Positions 42,041 to 51,422 of a stretch of DNA of 64,000 nucleotides are shown here, piece after piece (position 1 is the stretch's first letter; each line of letters opens with the position of its first letter). A program made the translations under genes and the position numbers. Under the pieces are notes generated by a model. That model had not been told where the DNA came from. It did not search any database and saw only the letters and a list, made by a program, of their open reading frames with translations. Source of the DNA: Pseudoxanthomonas sp. YR558 (GTDB lineage: Bacteria > Pseudomonadota > Gammaproteobacteria > Xanthomonadales > Xanthomonadaceae); contig NZ_FPCI01000002.1 of the NCBI RefSeq assembly GCF_900116385.1, forward strand, positions 1,219,515-1,283,514, given 5' to 3'.

Positions 42041-44668
42041 TTGGGTATCCAAGGCATGGTCCGATCACGCTGGGGAGCGTGGGGATTTCTACTTGCGCTG
42101 GCATGCCTCGGCGGAACGGCCTCGGCGGCAGACTATCGTTTTGCCGACGATGCGCGCCGGTCCGACCCATGGATCTACCCGGAGCGCGATCCCACCCCCG
42201 TTGCGTCCGATGGCGTCCGCTACTTGGGTGTTGCGGATCGCGTCGACCTGACCGGCGAGCAGCCTGCGTGGCATCGCCGGATCGGATACGAAGTGGTAGC
42301 AGAACGCGGCCTGGCCTCGGCGGGTCAGTTCAGCATCGACTACCAGCCCGCCTACCAGACCGTGGTCGTGCACGCGATCGACGTCTGGCGTGGGGGGCAG
42401 CGCTTGGACCGTCGTCAGCAGTCCCGGATCGAAGTGCTCCGCCGCGAAGCCGGACTTGAGGCGGGATTGCTCGACGGTGGGCGGGAACTTTCGGTGACCA
42501 TCCCCGACATTCGGGTCGGCGACCGCATCGAGTATCGCTACACGATTCATGGCTATAACCCTGTCTTCGGTCGGGGTTACCACGATTACTGGAACTCGCG
42601 CTTCAGCGCCCCCCTGGGCGTTCGTACGGTCCACATCGACTACCCCTCGGACATGGCGTTGGCACTGCCTGATGCGCCGAAGGGCTACGGCGTCACTCGT
42701 GGCGAGCGCGATGGCGTGCAGTGGTGGGAACTGCGCGGTGTTGGCCTTGCAGCGCTGGACGAGGAAGAAGATACGCCAGCCAGCTTCACCGACAGCCACG
42801 AGATCGAGATATCCACCGCGCACGGATGGGGCGATGTCGCGCAGTGGGCGACGCCTCTCTACCCCGGTCGATTCGAAAACCGCGCTGTCGCTACTGAATG
42901 GATCCAGCGGCTCAAACTCGATCGCGCCGATCCTGTAGGTTCGCTCGAGCGCGCCACTGCCTTCGTGCAGGGTGAAGTGCGCTACACCGGCCTGGACATG
43001 GGGCTGCAGTCGCATGCGCCGAACCGACCCGAATTGGTGGTCGAGCGACGCTTCGGCGACTGTAAAGACAAGACGCAACTGCTGATCGCGCTGTTGCACG
43101 AAGCCGGCGTCTCCGCATCGCCGGTGTTGGTCAACACGCGCTTGAAAGCGGCGATCGCTGATCGGCTTCCCAGCCCGCTGGCATTCGATCACGTCGTCGT
43201 ACGTGCGGAGCTGCCCGAGGGTGCGATCTGGATTGACCCGACCCGCGATCGCGAGCGCGGCCCGTTGGCGGTGCGCGCACCGCTCGCATTCGGCCTGGGT
43301 CTGCGTATCGCGCGCGATAGCGAGGCTTTGATCGAGGTGCCGGCGCCCTTTCCGGCAAAGCCGCTGGTGGATGTCGACCAGCGCCTGGATTTCAGCGAGA
43401 AGGACGGCCGTTACAAGGTCGACTTCCTGGTCGAAACCGACTACAGGCCAGGGAGCGCCGAGAGCGTGCGCGACGGCTTCGATAGCGAGGGCGCGGCCGA
43501 GATCGGCAAGGGCTACCTGACGTACATGCAGAACTTCTACGAAGGACTGCGCGACAAGCGGCTTCCCGTGCTGGTGGACGGAGACCAGGACGCCAAGGTC
43601 AGCGAGGCCTACACCCTCGAATGGGACGGTGAAGCGGACGGGTCCGGATTCGGCATCATCCACTTCCAGGTCCTGGACTGGGTGCCCTCCCTGACCGAGC
43701 AGGCGAGGAAGACGCCGTTCTCCTTGGGAGGCCCACGCTATGGTCGCCAGGTAATCCGCAGCTTCAACGAGGGCGGGTGGAGTATCGAGAACGGTGAGGA
43801 TGTTGTCGAGAACGCTTATTTCCACCTTCGTCGCGTGGTGGAGATCGAGCGCAACATGCTACGGATCACGGTCGAGTGGAAGCGTCTGGCCGACGAGGTG
43901 CCGGCGGCCGAGTATGCGCGGCTGCGCGAAGACTTGCGGAAAGCGCGCGAGCTGCTGCAGTACGACATCGACCTGGACGCCGGCTGGTCGATGCCGAGCT
44001 GGTCGCTGCAGGACTGGGCATGGCCTTTGGTATCGTTGCTGACGACGGCGTTTGCGCTCACCGGGTTCTGGTTCCTGCGCGCCCGCTGGACGGTGGCGGG
44101 GATGTTGTTCCGGCCGCGCTGGACAGTCGCCGCGGCAGGTGCATCCCACCGGCTTGCGGTCGGCGCGACCTTGGGATTGGTCTGCGTGGTAGTGGAAGCG
44201 CTGTTCGAGCGGGGCGGTGCCCTGCAGCTGAAGCCATCGGCGCTCCTCTGGGGCGCCGTGGTCGGAACGATGCTCGCGCTCGCGCTACGGTGGGCATTCC
44301 TCACGGCCGTGTTGCAGCTCGCGATGAGGCTGTTCGGCCACCGAGTCCCGTACCCGAGAGTCTTCCAGGCTTATGGTTTGGCTATGGTGCCGATCGTGGT
44401 GTTCACCTTTCTGGCGATGGTGGCGGTGGGCTTTCGCCTGCATTGGCTGGACGGCGACTACTTCGTGGATCCCGTGCGTACTCCCGCCCAACTGGTGGCC
44501 GTCCTCCTGTTGTTGATGGGCCTGTGCTGGTGGCTGGCATCGCTCGCGGGTGCCTGCGCGGGCGTCGCGGGAACGCGTCGGAGGAAAGGCGCACTGGTCG
44601 TGGGGGTGAGTGTGTTCCCACTGGTGGTGGTGGCCACGTTGGTCGTCGCCTTCCTCCTGCCCGGATGA
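42041..44668 (+). CDS. DUF3857/transglutaminase-core membrane protein
   Basis: An 875-residue envelope protein. A signal sequence (WGFLLALACLGGTASA) precedes a DUF3857 beta domain (to about residue 280). A transglutaminase-like core follows with Cys in RRFGDCKDKTQLL, His in LAFDHVVVRA and Asp in IWIDPTRD. The last 230 residues hold about six helices, an integral membrane domain not usual for soluble DUF3857 proteins. The start is TTG 42041 with GGGGAG 6-8 nt upstream; ATG 42056 is the alternative. Whether it crosslinks, cleaves or modifies a cell-envelope protein is unknown. Confidence 0.85.
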   Translation: MGIQGMVRSRWGAWGFLLALACLGGTASAADYRFADDARRSDPWIYPERDPTPVASDGVRYLGVADRVDLTGEQPAWHRRIGYEVVAERGLASAGQFSIDYQPAYQTVVVHAIDVWRGGQRLDRRQQSRIEVLRREAGLEAGLLDGGRELSVTIPDIRVGDRIEYRYTIHGYNPVFGRGYHDYWNSRFSAPLGVRTVHIDYPSDMALALPDAPKGYGVTRGERDGVQWWELRGVGLAALDEEEDTPASFTDSHEIEISTAHGWGDVAQWATPLYPGRFENRAVATEWIQRLKLDRADPVGSLERATAFVQGEVRYTGLDMGLQSHAPNRPELVVERRFGDCKDKTQLLIALLHEAGVSASPVLVNTRLKAAIADRLPSPLAFDHVVVRAELPEGAIWIDPTRDRERGPLAVRAPLAFGLGLRIARDSEALIEVPAPFPAKPLVDVDQRLDFSEKDGRYKVDFLVETDYRPGSAESVRDGFDSEGAAEIGKGYLTYMQNFYEGLRDKRLPVLVDGDQDAKVSEAYTLEWDGEADGSGFGIIHFQVLDWVPSLTEQARKTPFSLGGPRYGRQVIRSFNEGGWSIENGEDVVENAYFHLRRVVEIERNMLRITVEWKRLADEVPAAEYARLREDLRKARELLQYDIDLDAGWSMPSWSLQDWAWPLVSLLTTAFALTGFWFLRARWTVAGMLFRPRWTVAAAGASHRLAVGATLGLVCVVVEALFERGGALQLKPSALLWGAVVGTMLALALRWAFLTAVLQLAMRLFGHRVPYPRVFQAYGLAMVPIVVFTFLAMVAVGFRLHWLDGDYFVDPVRTPAQLVAVLLLLMGLCWWLASLAGACAGVAGTRRRKGALVVGVSVFPLVVVATLVVAFLLPG

Positions 44669-44674
44669 GTGCTG

Positions 44675-45226
44675 ATGGAACTGAGCGAACTCAAGATCGA
44701 AACCTCGCGCCTGCTGCTGAGGCTCCCGCGGCGGGAGGACTATGAAGCGTGGGCCGCGTTCGCCACCGATGAGGAGACCATGCGTTACATCGGGGGCACG
44801 CAGGCGCGCTCACCCGCATGGCGCAGCCTGGCGGCGACGCTGGGCAGTTGGCATCTGCAGGGCTTCGGGATGTTCTCGGTGATCGAGAAAGCGACCGGCC
44901 GCTGGATCGGCCGGGTGGGGCCATGGCAGCCGGAAGGCTGGCCGGGCACCGAGGTGGGCTGGAGCATCGCCCGTGAGGCCTGGGGGCGTGGCTACGCGCC
45001 TGAGGCCGCGACGGCCAGCGTGGACTGGGCGTTCGACCACCTAGGTTGGGAGGACGTGATCCACACCATCGACCCGCAGAACGCGAACTCGAAGGCCGTC
45101 GCCGCGAAACTCGGTTCGACCTACCTGCGGATGGATCGTCTGCCCGAACCGCACCACGACAAACCTGTCGAAGTCTGGGGCCAGACGCGCGCGCAGTGGC
45201 AAGCACGCAGGGTCGCCCAACCGTGA
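44675..45226 (+). CDS. GNAT family N-acetyltransferase (RimJ/RimL type)
   Basis: A 183-residue acetyltransferase. ETSRLLLRLPRREDYEAW at the N-terminus is the RimJ/RimL pattern; acetyl-CoA binding is by EVGWSIAREAWGRGYAPEA, and NANSKAVAAKLG completes the fold. The target amine is unknown. Its stop overlaps the GTG of the next gene (GTGA), the first of a chain of coupled genes. Confidence 0.88.
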   Translation: MELSELKIETSRLLLRLPRREDYEAWAAFATDEETMRYIGGTQARSPAWRSLAATLGSWHLQGFGMFSVIEKATGRWIGRVGPWQPEGWPGTEVGWSIAREAWGRGYAPEAATASVDWAFDHLGWEDVIHTIDPQNANSKAVAAKLGSTYLRMDRLPEPHHDKPVEVWGQTRAQWQARRVAQP

Positions 45227-45711
45227 CGTCGACGTCCGCGCTGCACGCAGGCCTGCACGATGCCTTGCCCGAGCTGGCGCGGACGTTCCGCGATCCCTGG
45301 TGGATCATCGGCAGTGCCGCGATGTTGCTGGCGGATATTCCGAACGTCGTACCGCAAGACATCGACGTACTCTGCAGCCGTCGCGATGCGCTGCAACTGC
45401 GGGAGGCCTGGATCGAACATGTCGATGCGACCTACCGCCCCGCAGACGAAACCCGCTTCCGTTCCGCGTTCGCGCGCTTCGTGCACCTGCCGATGCCGGT
45501 GGAAGTCATGGGTGGACTGGAACTGATGACCGCCGCGGGATGGCGACCCGTGCAGGTGCACGACGACATGCGCCTCGACGTCGCCGGCCATGAAGTGCGC
45601 GTTCCGACGTTGGATGAGCAACGCCGCATCCTGCTTGCGTTCGGTCGGGAGAAGGATCTCGCCAAGGCCGCCCGCATTCCCGTATCGCCGGAGCACCCGC
45701 ATGTCGCCTGA
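45223..45711 (+). CDS. Nucleotidyltransferase-fold protein
   Basis: A 162-residue protein started by GTG 45223. The segment WWIIGSAAMLLA ... QDIDVLC matches the GS...DhD catalytic pattern of small polymerase-beta-like nucleotidyltransferases of the AbiEii/MNT sort. The rest is a compact alpha/beta domain ending LDEQRRILLAFGREKDLAKA. There is no toxin or antitoxin partner beside it; instead it is wedged between a GNAT and a GST gene with overlaps at both ends. Its role is unknown. Confidence 0.75.
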   Translation: MTSTSALHAGLHDALPELARTFRDPWWIIGSAAMLLADIPNVVPQDIDVLCSRRDALQLREAWIEHVDATYRPADETRFRSAFARFVHLPMPVEVMGGLELMTAAGWRPVQVHDDMRLDVAGHEVRVPTLDEQRRILLAFGREKDLAKAARIPVSPEHPHVA

Positions 45712-46351
45712 TCCCGTCACCGTCCATGGCATGTCCACCTCGGGCAACTGCCACAAGGTGCGCCTGTTGCTCGAACAGCTCGCACGGCCTTACGCGTGGG
45801 TCGAGGTCGACAGCGCCAACGGTGGTACCCGCACGCCGGACTACCTGGCGAAAAACCCCAACGGCAAGGTGCCGATGCTGGAGCGCGCGGACGGCGCGAT
45901 ACTGGTGGAGTCGAACGCTATTCTCTGCTGGCTGGCCGAGGGCAGCCCGTACTTGCCGGCCGATGCCTGGCAGCGTGCGCAGGCGCTGAGCTGGTTGTTC
46001 TTCGAACAGTACAGTCACGAGCCCTACATCGCGGTGGCGCGCTTCATCCGCGGATGGACGCCCGTGGATTCGCCGCGCCGCGCCGACCTGTCGCGTCTGC
46101 AGGAGCGCGGCGCACAGGCACTGGCCGTGATGGAGAAGCACCTGCAAGGCGCGACCTGGTTCACCGGCGACGACTACGGCGTGGCCGACATCGCGCTGTT
46201 TGCTTATACGCATTGCGCCGACGATGGCGGCTTCGACCTCGCCGCATACCCGCACATCTCTGCTTGGCTGGCTCGCGTACGCGCCCAGCCGGGTTTCGTT
46301 CCCATGCCCGGCGTGAGCGACGATGTCGCCGCGCGCCTGGCGTCCTCCTGA
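45701..46351 (+). CDS. Glutathione S-transferase family protein
   Basis: A 216-residue GST. HGMSTSGNCHKVRLLLEQL carries the thiol-interacting Ser/Cys region, NPNGKVPML the cis-Pro loop and LVESNAILCWLAEG the glutathione-binding Glu-Ser. The C-terminal domain contains FTGDDYGVADIALFAYTH. ATG 45701 overlaps the previous gene by 11 bases. It belongs to a different subgroup from the GST at 32 kb. Confidence 0.9.
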   Translation: MSPDPVTVHGMSTSGNCHKVRLLLEQLARPYAWVEVDSANGGTRTPDYLAKNPNGKVPMLERADGAILVESNAILCWLAEGSPYLPADAWQRAQALSWLFFEQYSHEPYIAVARFIRGWTPVDSPRRADLSRLQERGAQALAVMEKHLQGATWFTGDDYGVADIALFAYTHCADDGGFDLAAYPHISAWLARVRAQPGFVPMPGVSDDVAARLASS

Positions 46352-46364
46352 TCCGAGCGAGCAC

Positions 46365-48626
46365 ATGACTGCCAAAGTAATTCCCGCACGCATGAAGGGC
46401 CTGAACCGGGCCGAGATCTGCGACCAGAATTTCATCGAGTTCGTCAGGGAATGGGAGGGTCAGGTGCGCAGCGCGCCGGCCCACGGCGAGCCTGTGCTGC
46501 CCGGCAGTGCGCTGGATGCGACGGGCTTCGTGGAGCTGCTCGAATCGCAGCTCGTGAGTCGCCATCTCGACCTGATGGCGCGCGTGCTGCGCGTGCAGAA
46601 CAAGGTCTTCTACACCATCGGCTCCAGCGGCCACGAGGGCAACGCGATGGTCGCGCGTGCCACGCGCCATACCGATCCGGCCTTCCTGCACTACCGCAGC
46701 GGCGGCTTCATGGCCGAACGCTTCCGGAAGCTGCCGGGTATGGACCCGGTGATGGACTCCGCACTGAGCTTCGCCGCCAGCGCGGAAGATCCGGCTTCCG
46801 GCGGCCGCCACAAGGTGTGGGGCAGCAAGCCGTTGTGGGTGCTGCCGCAGACCTCGACGATCGCCTCGCACCTGCCCAAGGCATTGGGTACCGCCGTGGC
46901 GATCGAACAGGCACGCCGCATCGGCCATGCGCTGCCGATTCCCGACGACAGTATCGCGATCTGTTCGTTCGGTGATGCGTCCTCGAACCATGCCACCGCA
47001 CAGACCGCGTTCAACGCGGCGGCATGGACGGCCTACCAGAAGCTGCCGGCCCCCGTGCTGTTCGTCTGCGAGGACAACGGCATCGGCATCTCGGTGAAGA
47101 CGCCGGACGGCTGGATCGGGCGCAACTTCCGCGACCGCGCCGACCTGGACTATTTCCACGCCGACGGTTTGGATCTCGCCGCGGGCTACGGACAAGTGCA
47201 GGCCGCGGTCGAGCATTGCCGGCGCACCCGCCGTCCCACGTTCCTGCACCTGCGGACCACCCGCATCATGGGCCACGCCGGTACCGACTTCGAGATCGAA
47301 TGGCGTCCGCTGGAGGAACTGTGCGCGGTCGAGGCGACCGATCCGCTGCTGCGCACTGCCGCGGTCGCGCTGGCGTCGGGCTTGTACACCAAGGACGCTC
47401 TGCTCGCGACATACGAAGCGATGCGCAAGCGCTGCTTCGCTGCCGCCGAAGATGCCGACCGCCGTCCGCGTATCACGACGCTGGATCACGTGATGGCGCC
47501 GCTCGCGCCCTATACGCCCGGCGCGGTGGCGACGGAAGCCGCGCGCGAAGCACCGCACGATGCCCGCGTGGCCGCCTTCGGTAGCGAGGACAAGTTGCCC
47601 GAGAAGTTGCCGCCGCGGCATCTCGCCATCCAGATCAACAACGCGTTGCACGACCTGTTCTGCAAGTATCCGGAGACACTGCTGTTCGGCGAAGACGTGG
47701 CGCAGAAGGGCGGCGTGTACACGGTCACCAAGGGCCTGCAGAAGGCGTTCAAGGGCAGCCGCGTGTTCAATACGTTGCTGGACGAGACGATGATCCTCGG
47801 CCTGGCTCAGGGTTACGCCAACATGGGCATGCTGCCGCTGCCGGAAATCCAGTACCTGGCGTACTTCCACAACGCCTGCGACCAGATCCGCGGAGAGGCG
47901 GCCAGCCTGCAGTTCTTCAGCAACGACCAGTACCGCAATCCGATGGTCGTGCGCGTCGCCGGCCTCGGCTACCAGCGGGGGTTCGGCGGGCATTTTCACA
48001 ACGACAATTCAATCACGGCCTTGCGCGACATCCCGGGACTGGTCGTCGGATGCCCCTCGCGTGGCGATGATGCCGCCACCATGCTGCGCACGCTGGCGGC
48101 GCTGGCGAAGGTGGACGGGCGCGTCACCCTGTTCCTCGAGCCGATCGCGCTGTACATGACCAAGGACCTGTACGAAGCCGGCGACGGACAGTGGCTGTTC
48201 CCGTATCCGCCGCAGGACGAGGCGATGACACTGGGCGAGGGGCGCGTATACAGCGAAGGCGCGGACGATCTGGTGATCTTCACCTATGGCAATGGCGTAC
48301 CGATGAGCCTGCGTGCCGCAAGGACCATCGAACGCAAGCATGGCTGGAAAGTGCGTGTGGTCGACCTGCGCTGGTTGGTGCCGCTCAATGCTGCCTTCAT
48401 CGCCGAGCAGGCGAAGACGGCCAAGCGCATCCTGGTGGTGGACGAGGGTCGGCACGCGGCTGGCGTGGGCGAGGGCGTCATCACGGCGATCGCCGAGGCG
48501 GGCTACCGTGCGCGCCCGTTCCAGCGCGTGGTCGGTGCGGATACCTACACGCCGTTGGCCGGCGCGGCTTTCCTCGTGCTGCCGGGCGATGAGGATATCG
48601 TCGCGGCCGCCGACCGGCTGGCATGA
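46365..48626 (+). CDS. Fused alpha/beta E1 of branched-chain 2-oxo acid dehydrogenase
   Basis: A 753-residue fusion of the two E1 subunits that are usually separate. Residues 50-400 form the ThDP-binding alpha part (GSSGHEGNAMVARATRHTD, FGDASSNHATAQTAFNAA at 202-219, EDNGIGISV); from about residue 430 the beta part follows (LLFGEDVAQKGGVYTVTKGL, DETMILGLAQGYANMG, DLRWLVPLN). The ThDP motif has GDA instead of GDG. The complex decarboxylates oxo acids of Val, Leu and Ile, giving primers for branched fatty acids. No E2/E3 gene is adjacent. Confidence 0.9.
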   Translation: MTAKVIPARMKGLNRAEICDQNFIEFVREWEGQVRSAPAHGEPVLPGSALDATGFVELLESQLVSRHLDLMARVLRVQNKVFYTIGSSGHEGNAMVARATRHTDPAFLHYRSGGFMAERFRKLPGMDPVMDSALSFAASAEDPASGGRHKVWGSKPLWVLPQTSTIASHLPKALGTAVAIEQARRIGHALPIPDDSIAICSFGDASSNHATAQTAFNAAAWTAYQKLPAPVLFVCEDNGIGISVKTPDGWIGRNFRDRADLDYFHADGLDLAAGYGQVQAAVEHCRRTRRPTFLHLRTTRIMGHAGTDFEIEWRPLEELCAVEATDPLLRTAAVALASGLYTKDALLATYEAMRKRCFAAAEDADRRPRITTLDHVMAPLAPYTPGAVATEAAREAPHDARVAAFGSEDKLPEKLPPRHLAIQINNALHDLFCKYPETLLFGEDVAQKGGVYTVTKGLQKAFKGSRVFNTLLDETMILGLAQGYANMGMLPLPEIQYLAYFHNACDQIRGEAASLQFFSNDQYRNPMVVRVAGLGYQRGFGGHFHNDNSITALRDIPGLVVGCPSRGDDAATMLRTLAALAKVDGRVTLFLEPIALYMTKDLYEAGDGQWLFPYPPQDEAMTLGEGRVYSEGADDLVIFTYGNGVPMSLRAARTIERKHGWKVRVVDLRWLVPLNAAFIAEQAKTAKRILVVDEGRHAAGVGEGVITAIAEAGYRARPFQRVVGADTYTPLAGAAFLVLPGDEDIVAAADRLA

Positions 48627-48653
48627 TCGCGACTCCCTGATCGAGAAACGCAC

Positions 48654-49196
48654 ATGCCTACGCCCCGCATCGGCATCATCATCGGCAGCCTGCGCGGCGG
48701 CTCCTACAACCGGCAGCTTGCGCATGCGGTGCAGCGACTGGCCGGTGATCGTTTCGCCTTCGAGGAGATCGGCATCGGCGAGCTGCCGTTGTACGACCAG
48801 GATGACGATGCGGATTTCCCGGCGGCGGGCCGGCAGTTCAAGCAGCAGGTGGAAGCCTGCGATGCGCTGCTGTTCATCACGCCGGAGTACAACCGTTCGA
48901 TTCCTGGCGTGCTGAAGAACGCGATCGACGTAGGCAGTCGTCCCGGCGGCAGCAATTCCTTCGGCGGCAAGCGCGCGGCGATCGTCGGTACCTCGCCGGG
49001 CGCGCATGGCACGGTGTCGGCCCAGCAGCACCTGCGTAACGTGCTGGCGGCGGTCGACGTGGCGGTGCTGCCGCAGCCCGAGATCGCCATCCAGTATCGC
49101 GAAGGCCAGATCGATGCGGCAGGCGATATCGCCGACGAGCGCCTGCGCAAGCGCCTGCAGCTGTTCCTGGATCGTTTCGAGGCCTGGGTGGCTTGA
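48654..49196 (+). CDS. NADPH-dependent FMN reductase (quinone reductase family)
   Basis: A 180-residue flavodoxin-like protein. GSLRGGSYNRQLAHAV binds the FMN phosphate and the TPEYNRSIPGVLKNAIDVGSRP segment is the family hallmark. It probably reduces quinones, azo compounds or chromate two electrons at a time. It follows the E1 gene by 27 bp on the same strand. Confidence 0.91.
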   Translation: MPTPRIGIIIGSLRGGSYNRQLAHAVQRLAGDRFAFEEIGIGELPLYDQDDDADFPAAGRQFKQQVEACDALLFITPEYNRSIPGVLKNAIDVGSRPGGSNSFGGKRAAIVGTSPGAHGTVSAQQHLRNVLAAVDVAVLPQPEIAIQYREGQIDAAGDIADERLRKRLQLFLDRFEAWVA

Positions 49197-49200
49197 ACCG

Positions 49201-50433
49201 TCAGGCCGGGCGCAGCAGCGCCAGGCCATCGCGCAGTCGCTGCAGCGGGCGGCGGTCGTTCGGGCTCTCGTCGGCCAGCATGCCCGCGAGTGCGCGCCGG
49301 AAAGGTGTCAGTCGCCGACCCGCACGCAACACACCCTCGCGCAACAGGCGTGCCGGCGCACGATCATCGGTGTAGAGCTCCACGATGGCGCGCGTGGCCA
49401 GGTACAGCGGCCGCGTGCCGCGACGATGGCGGCGCTCGTAGCGTGCCAGCCCTTCCGCGCACCCGAGGTCCCCCTTGCGCTGGATCGCGTCGCGCGCCAT
49501 GGCAGCCAGCCGCTCGACGCTGGCCAGGCCGAGATTGAAGCCATGCGCCGTGACCGGGTGCATGCCGACCGCTGCATCTCCGGCCAGCGCGAACCGGCGC
49601 CCGACAAACCGGCGCGCATAGACGCCCACCAGCGGATACACATGCCGGCTGCTTTCCAGCTTCATGTGGCCCAGGCGGTGCCCGTAGCGCTGCTCCATCT
49701 CGCAGGCGAATGTGTCGATGTCCAGCGCGGCGAGGCGTCGCGCCGCGGCGTCGGGCAGGGTGATGACGACGGAGGACTCGTGTTCCTTCAGCGGGAGCAG
49801 CGCCAGTGTCTGCCCCTGGCCGAACCATTCCCACGCCACGCCCTGGTGCGGCTGCTCGTGATGCATGCGGCAGACAAGCATGCTCTTGCCGAAATCGTAC
49901 TGATCGGCCCCGATACCCATCGCGCGGCGCGTCTCGGAGAAGCGGCTGTCTGCCGCGATCAGGAGCGGTGCTTCCAGGCGGAGTCCGTCGCCGAGGGTGA
50001 TGCCGGCATGGTCGTCGGTCGTGCGGACGGCATGGACGCGCGCGCCATCGAAGAAATCCAGGCCGGGCAGGTCGCTGACGGCCTTCCATGCCGCTTCGCG
50101 GATGCGCTGGTTCGGCACCAGCATGCCCAGCTGTTCCTTGCCGGCCAGCGCGGCGTCGATGCGCATGTCGTGCAGGCAGTCGCCTTCCATCACGCGGGCG
50201 GCGCGCAGGGGCGAGCAGGCGTCGTCGGGCAGATGCTGCCAGATCCCCAGGTCGCGCAGCAGGCGCATCGAAGCATGCGTCAACGCGATCTCGCGACCGT
50301 CGAACGCAGGTTCTGCAATGGCGGCGCGCGACTGGCGTTCCACGAGGGCGACCTTGAGGTCGAGATCGCACAAGGCCTTGGCCAGGCACAACCCCGCTGG
50401 GCCGGCGCCGATGATGATGACGTCGTGGTGCAT
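49201..50433 (-). CDS. ubiM: UbiM-like FAD hydroxylase of ubiquinone synthesis
   Basis: A 410-residue aromatic-ring hydroxylase from ATG 50433 (MHHDVIII). FAD motifs are GAGPAG near the N-terminus, DGREIALTHAS, and RFALAGDAAVGMHPVTAHGFNLGL. The UbiH/I/L/M family hydroxylates the ubiquinone ring; the overall pattern with FVGRRFALAGDA and a long C-terminal helical part is closest to UbiM (5-demethoxyubiquinol 5-hydroxylase type). The exact carbon cannot be read from sequence. It converges on the FMN reductase gene with 4 bp between stops. Confidence 0.82.
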   Translation of the reverse strand: MHHDVIIIGAGPAGLCLAKALCDLDLKVALVERQSRAAIAEPAFDGREIALTHASMRLLRDLGIWQHLPDDACSPLRAARVMEGDCLHDMRIDAALAGKEQLGMLVPNQRIREAAWKAVSDLPGLDFFDGARVHAVRTTDDHAGITLGDGLRLEAPLLIAADSRFSETRRAMGIGADQYDFGKSMLVCRMHHEQPHQGVAWEWFGQGQTLALLPLKEHESSVVITLPDAAARRLAALDIDTFACEMEQRYGHRLGHMKLESSRHVYPLVGVYARRFVGRRFALAGDAAVGMHPVTAHGFNLGLASVERLAAMARDAIQRKGDLGCAEGLARYERRHRRGTRPLYLATRAIVELYTDDRAPARLLREGVLRAGRRLTPFRRALAGMLADESPNDRRPLQRLRDGLALLRPA

Positions 50434-50519
50434 GCGCGTGTCCTCGTGCCTGGGTTCACGGCAGTCTAGGCACGCGGTCGCCCACGTCATTGACGTGGAT
50501 CAATCGCCACGCAGAATCG

Positions 50520-51383
50520 TCAGCGGCTCAAGCCGTCCAGCAAGGGAATGCGCGCCAGCGACTGCGTATCGGCCGACAAGCCTTCGCCGGTGTGATCCAG
50601 CGGCAGCACGGCCAGCAGCAGGGTCTGCGGACCGTCGGCTACGGTGCTCACGACTTCCCCAATGTCGCGCTCGCTATCGCGCACCATGGCACCCGGGGCG
50701 ACGGAGCCTGCCGCGTGGAAGCCCTGCAGTGCGCGCTTGGCCTTGCCGAGGAAATGGGTGCGCGCCACGATCTCCTGCCCCGGATAGCAACCCTTCTTGA
50801 CGCTGTAGGCGGCCAGCCGGTCCAGCGCGAGTTGCTGCGGCGTCCATTGTTCGCGTTGCGCATCGGGAAGGCGGGGAAGACCATGGCGCAAGTCAGCGGC
50901 ACGCCACATGGCCTGCTGGGCAACATCATCGACGGCCGGTGCGCCGACACGCAGCGTGCGCGGGCCGCCTTGCCCGCTCCAGTCGAGTTCCAGCACGCCG
51001 TCGTCCATACCCAGTGTCGCGCCATGCGCCACGACGGGTGCGGCGAAAGCACCGCTGATCGTCGTATCGACGGGGAGCTCGATCTTCAACTTTCGTCTAA
51101 ACACGAAACGTCGCAGGGACTCAACGAATGCAGGGGCAGGGTGGTCGGGCAGGACTAGCCACACGCGGTCCTCCGCCAGCCTGGCCAGCGCAAACACCGC
51201 CATCACACGTCCCTTGGGCGTCAGCCACGCGTTCCACTGCCATTGCCCGACCGCCAAGCCGGCCACGTCGTTGGCGAACTGGGCCTGTGCAAACGCCGCC
51301 GCATCAGGCCCTTCCAGCGTCACCAGGGCATGGTCGGACAGGGCGAAGAACGGCGCGGTGGTACGGGAAAGGTTGTCAGCCAA
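50520..51383 (-). CDS. ygfZ: YgfZ/CAF17 folate-binding iron-sulfur repair protein
   Basis: About 287 residues if it starts at TTG 51383 (LADNLSRTT); no ATG gives a sensible N-terminus. The hallmark KGCYPGQEIVAR is intact, including the essential Cys. YgfZ uses tetrahydrofolate to maintain certain [4Fe-4S] enzymes. It is divergent from the SDHAF4-like/sdh operon; the intergenic AATTTTAA stretch may serve both strands as -10 regions. Start codon uncertain. Confidence 0.88.
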   Translation of the reverse strand: MADNLSRTTAPFFALSDHALVTLEGPDAAAFAQAQFANDVAGLAVGQWQWNAWLTPKGRVMAVFALARLAEDRVWLVLPDHPAPAFVESLRRFVFRRKLKIELPVDTTISGAFAAPVVAHGATLGMDDGVLELDWSGQGGPRTLRVGAPAVDDVAQQAMWRAADLRHGLPRLPDAQREQWTPQQLALDRLAAYSVKKGCYPGQEIVARTHFLGKAKRALQGFHAAGSVAPGAMVRDSERDIGEVVSTVADGPQTLLLAVLPLDHTGEGLSADTQSLARIPLLDGLSR

Positions 51384-51422
51384 GGGGGTGGGGATTAAAA
51401 TTTTGTGCGTTGCGAGACCGCC

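Noticed and set aside
45223..45711. Toxin-antitoxin system based on the nucleotidyltransferase fold
   Set aside because: No HEPN or AbiEi-like partner is adjacent; both neighbours are enzymes of other families.
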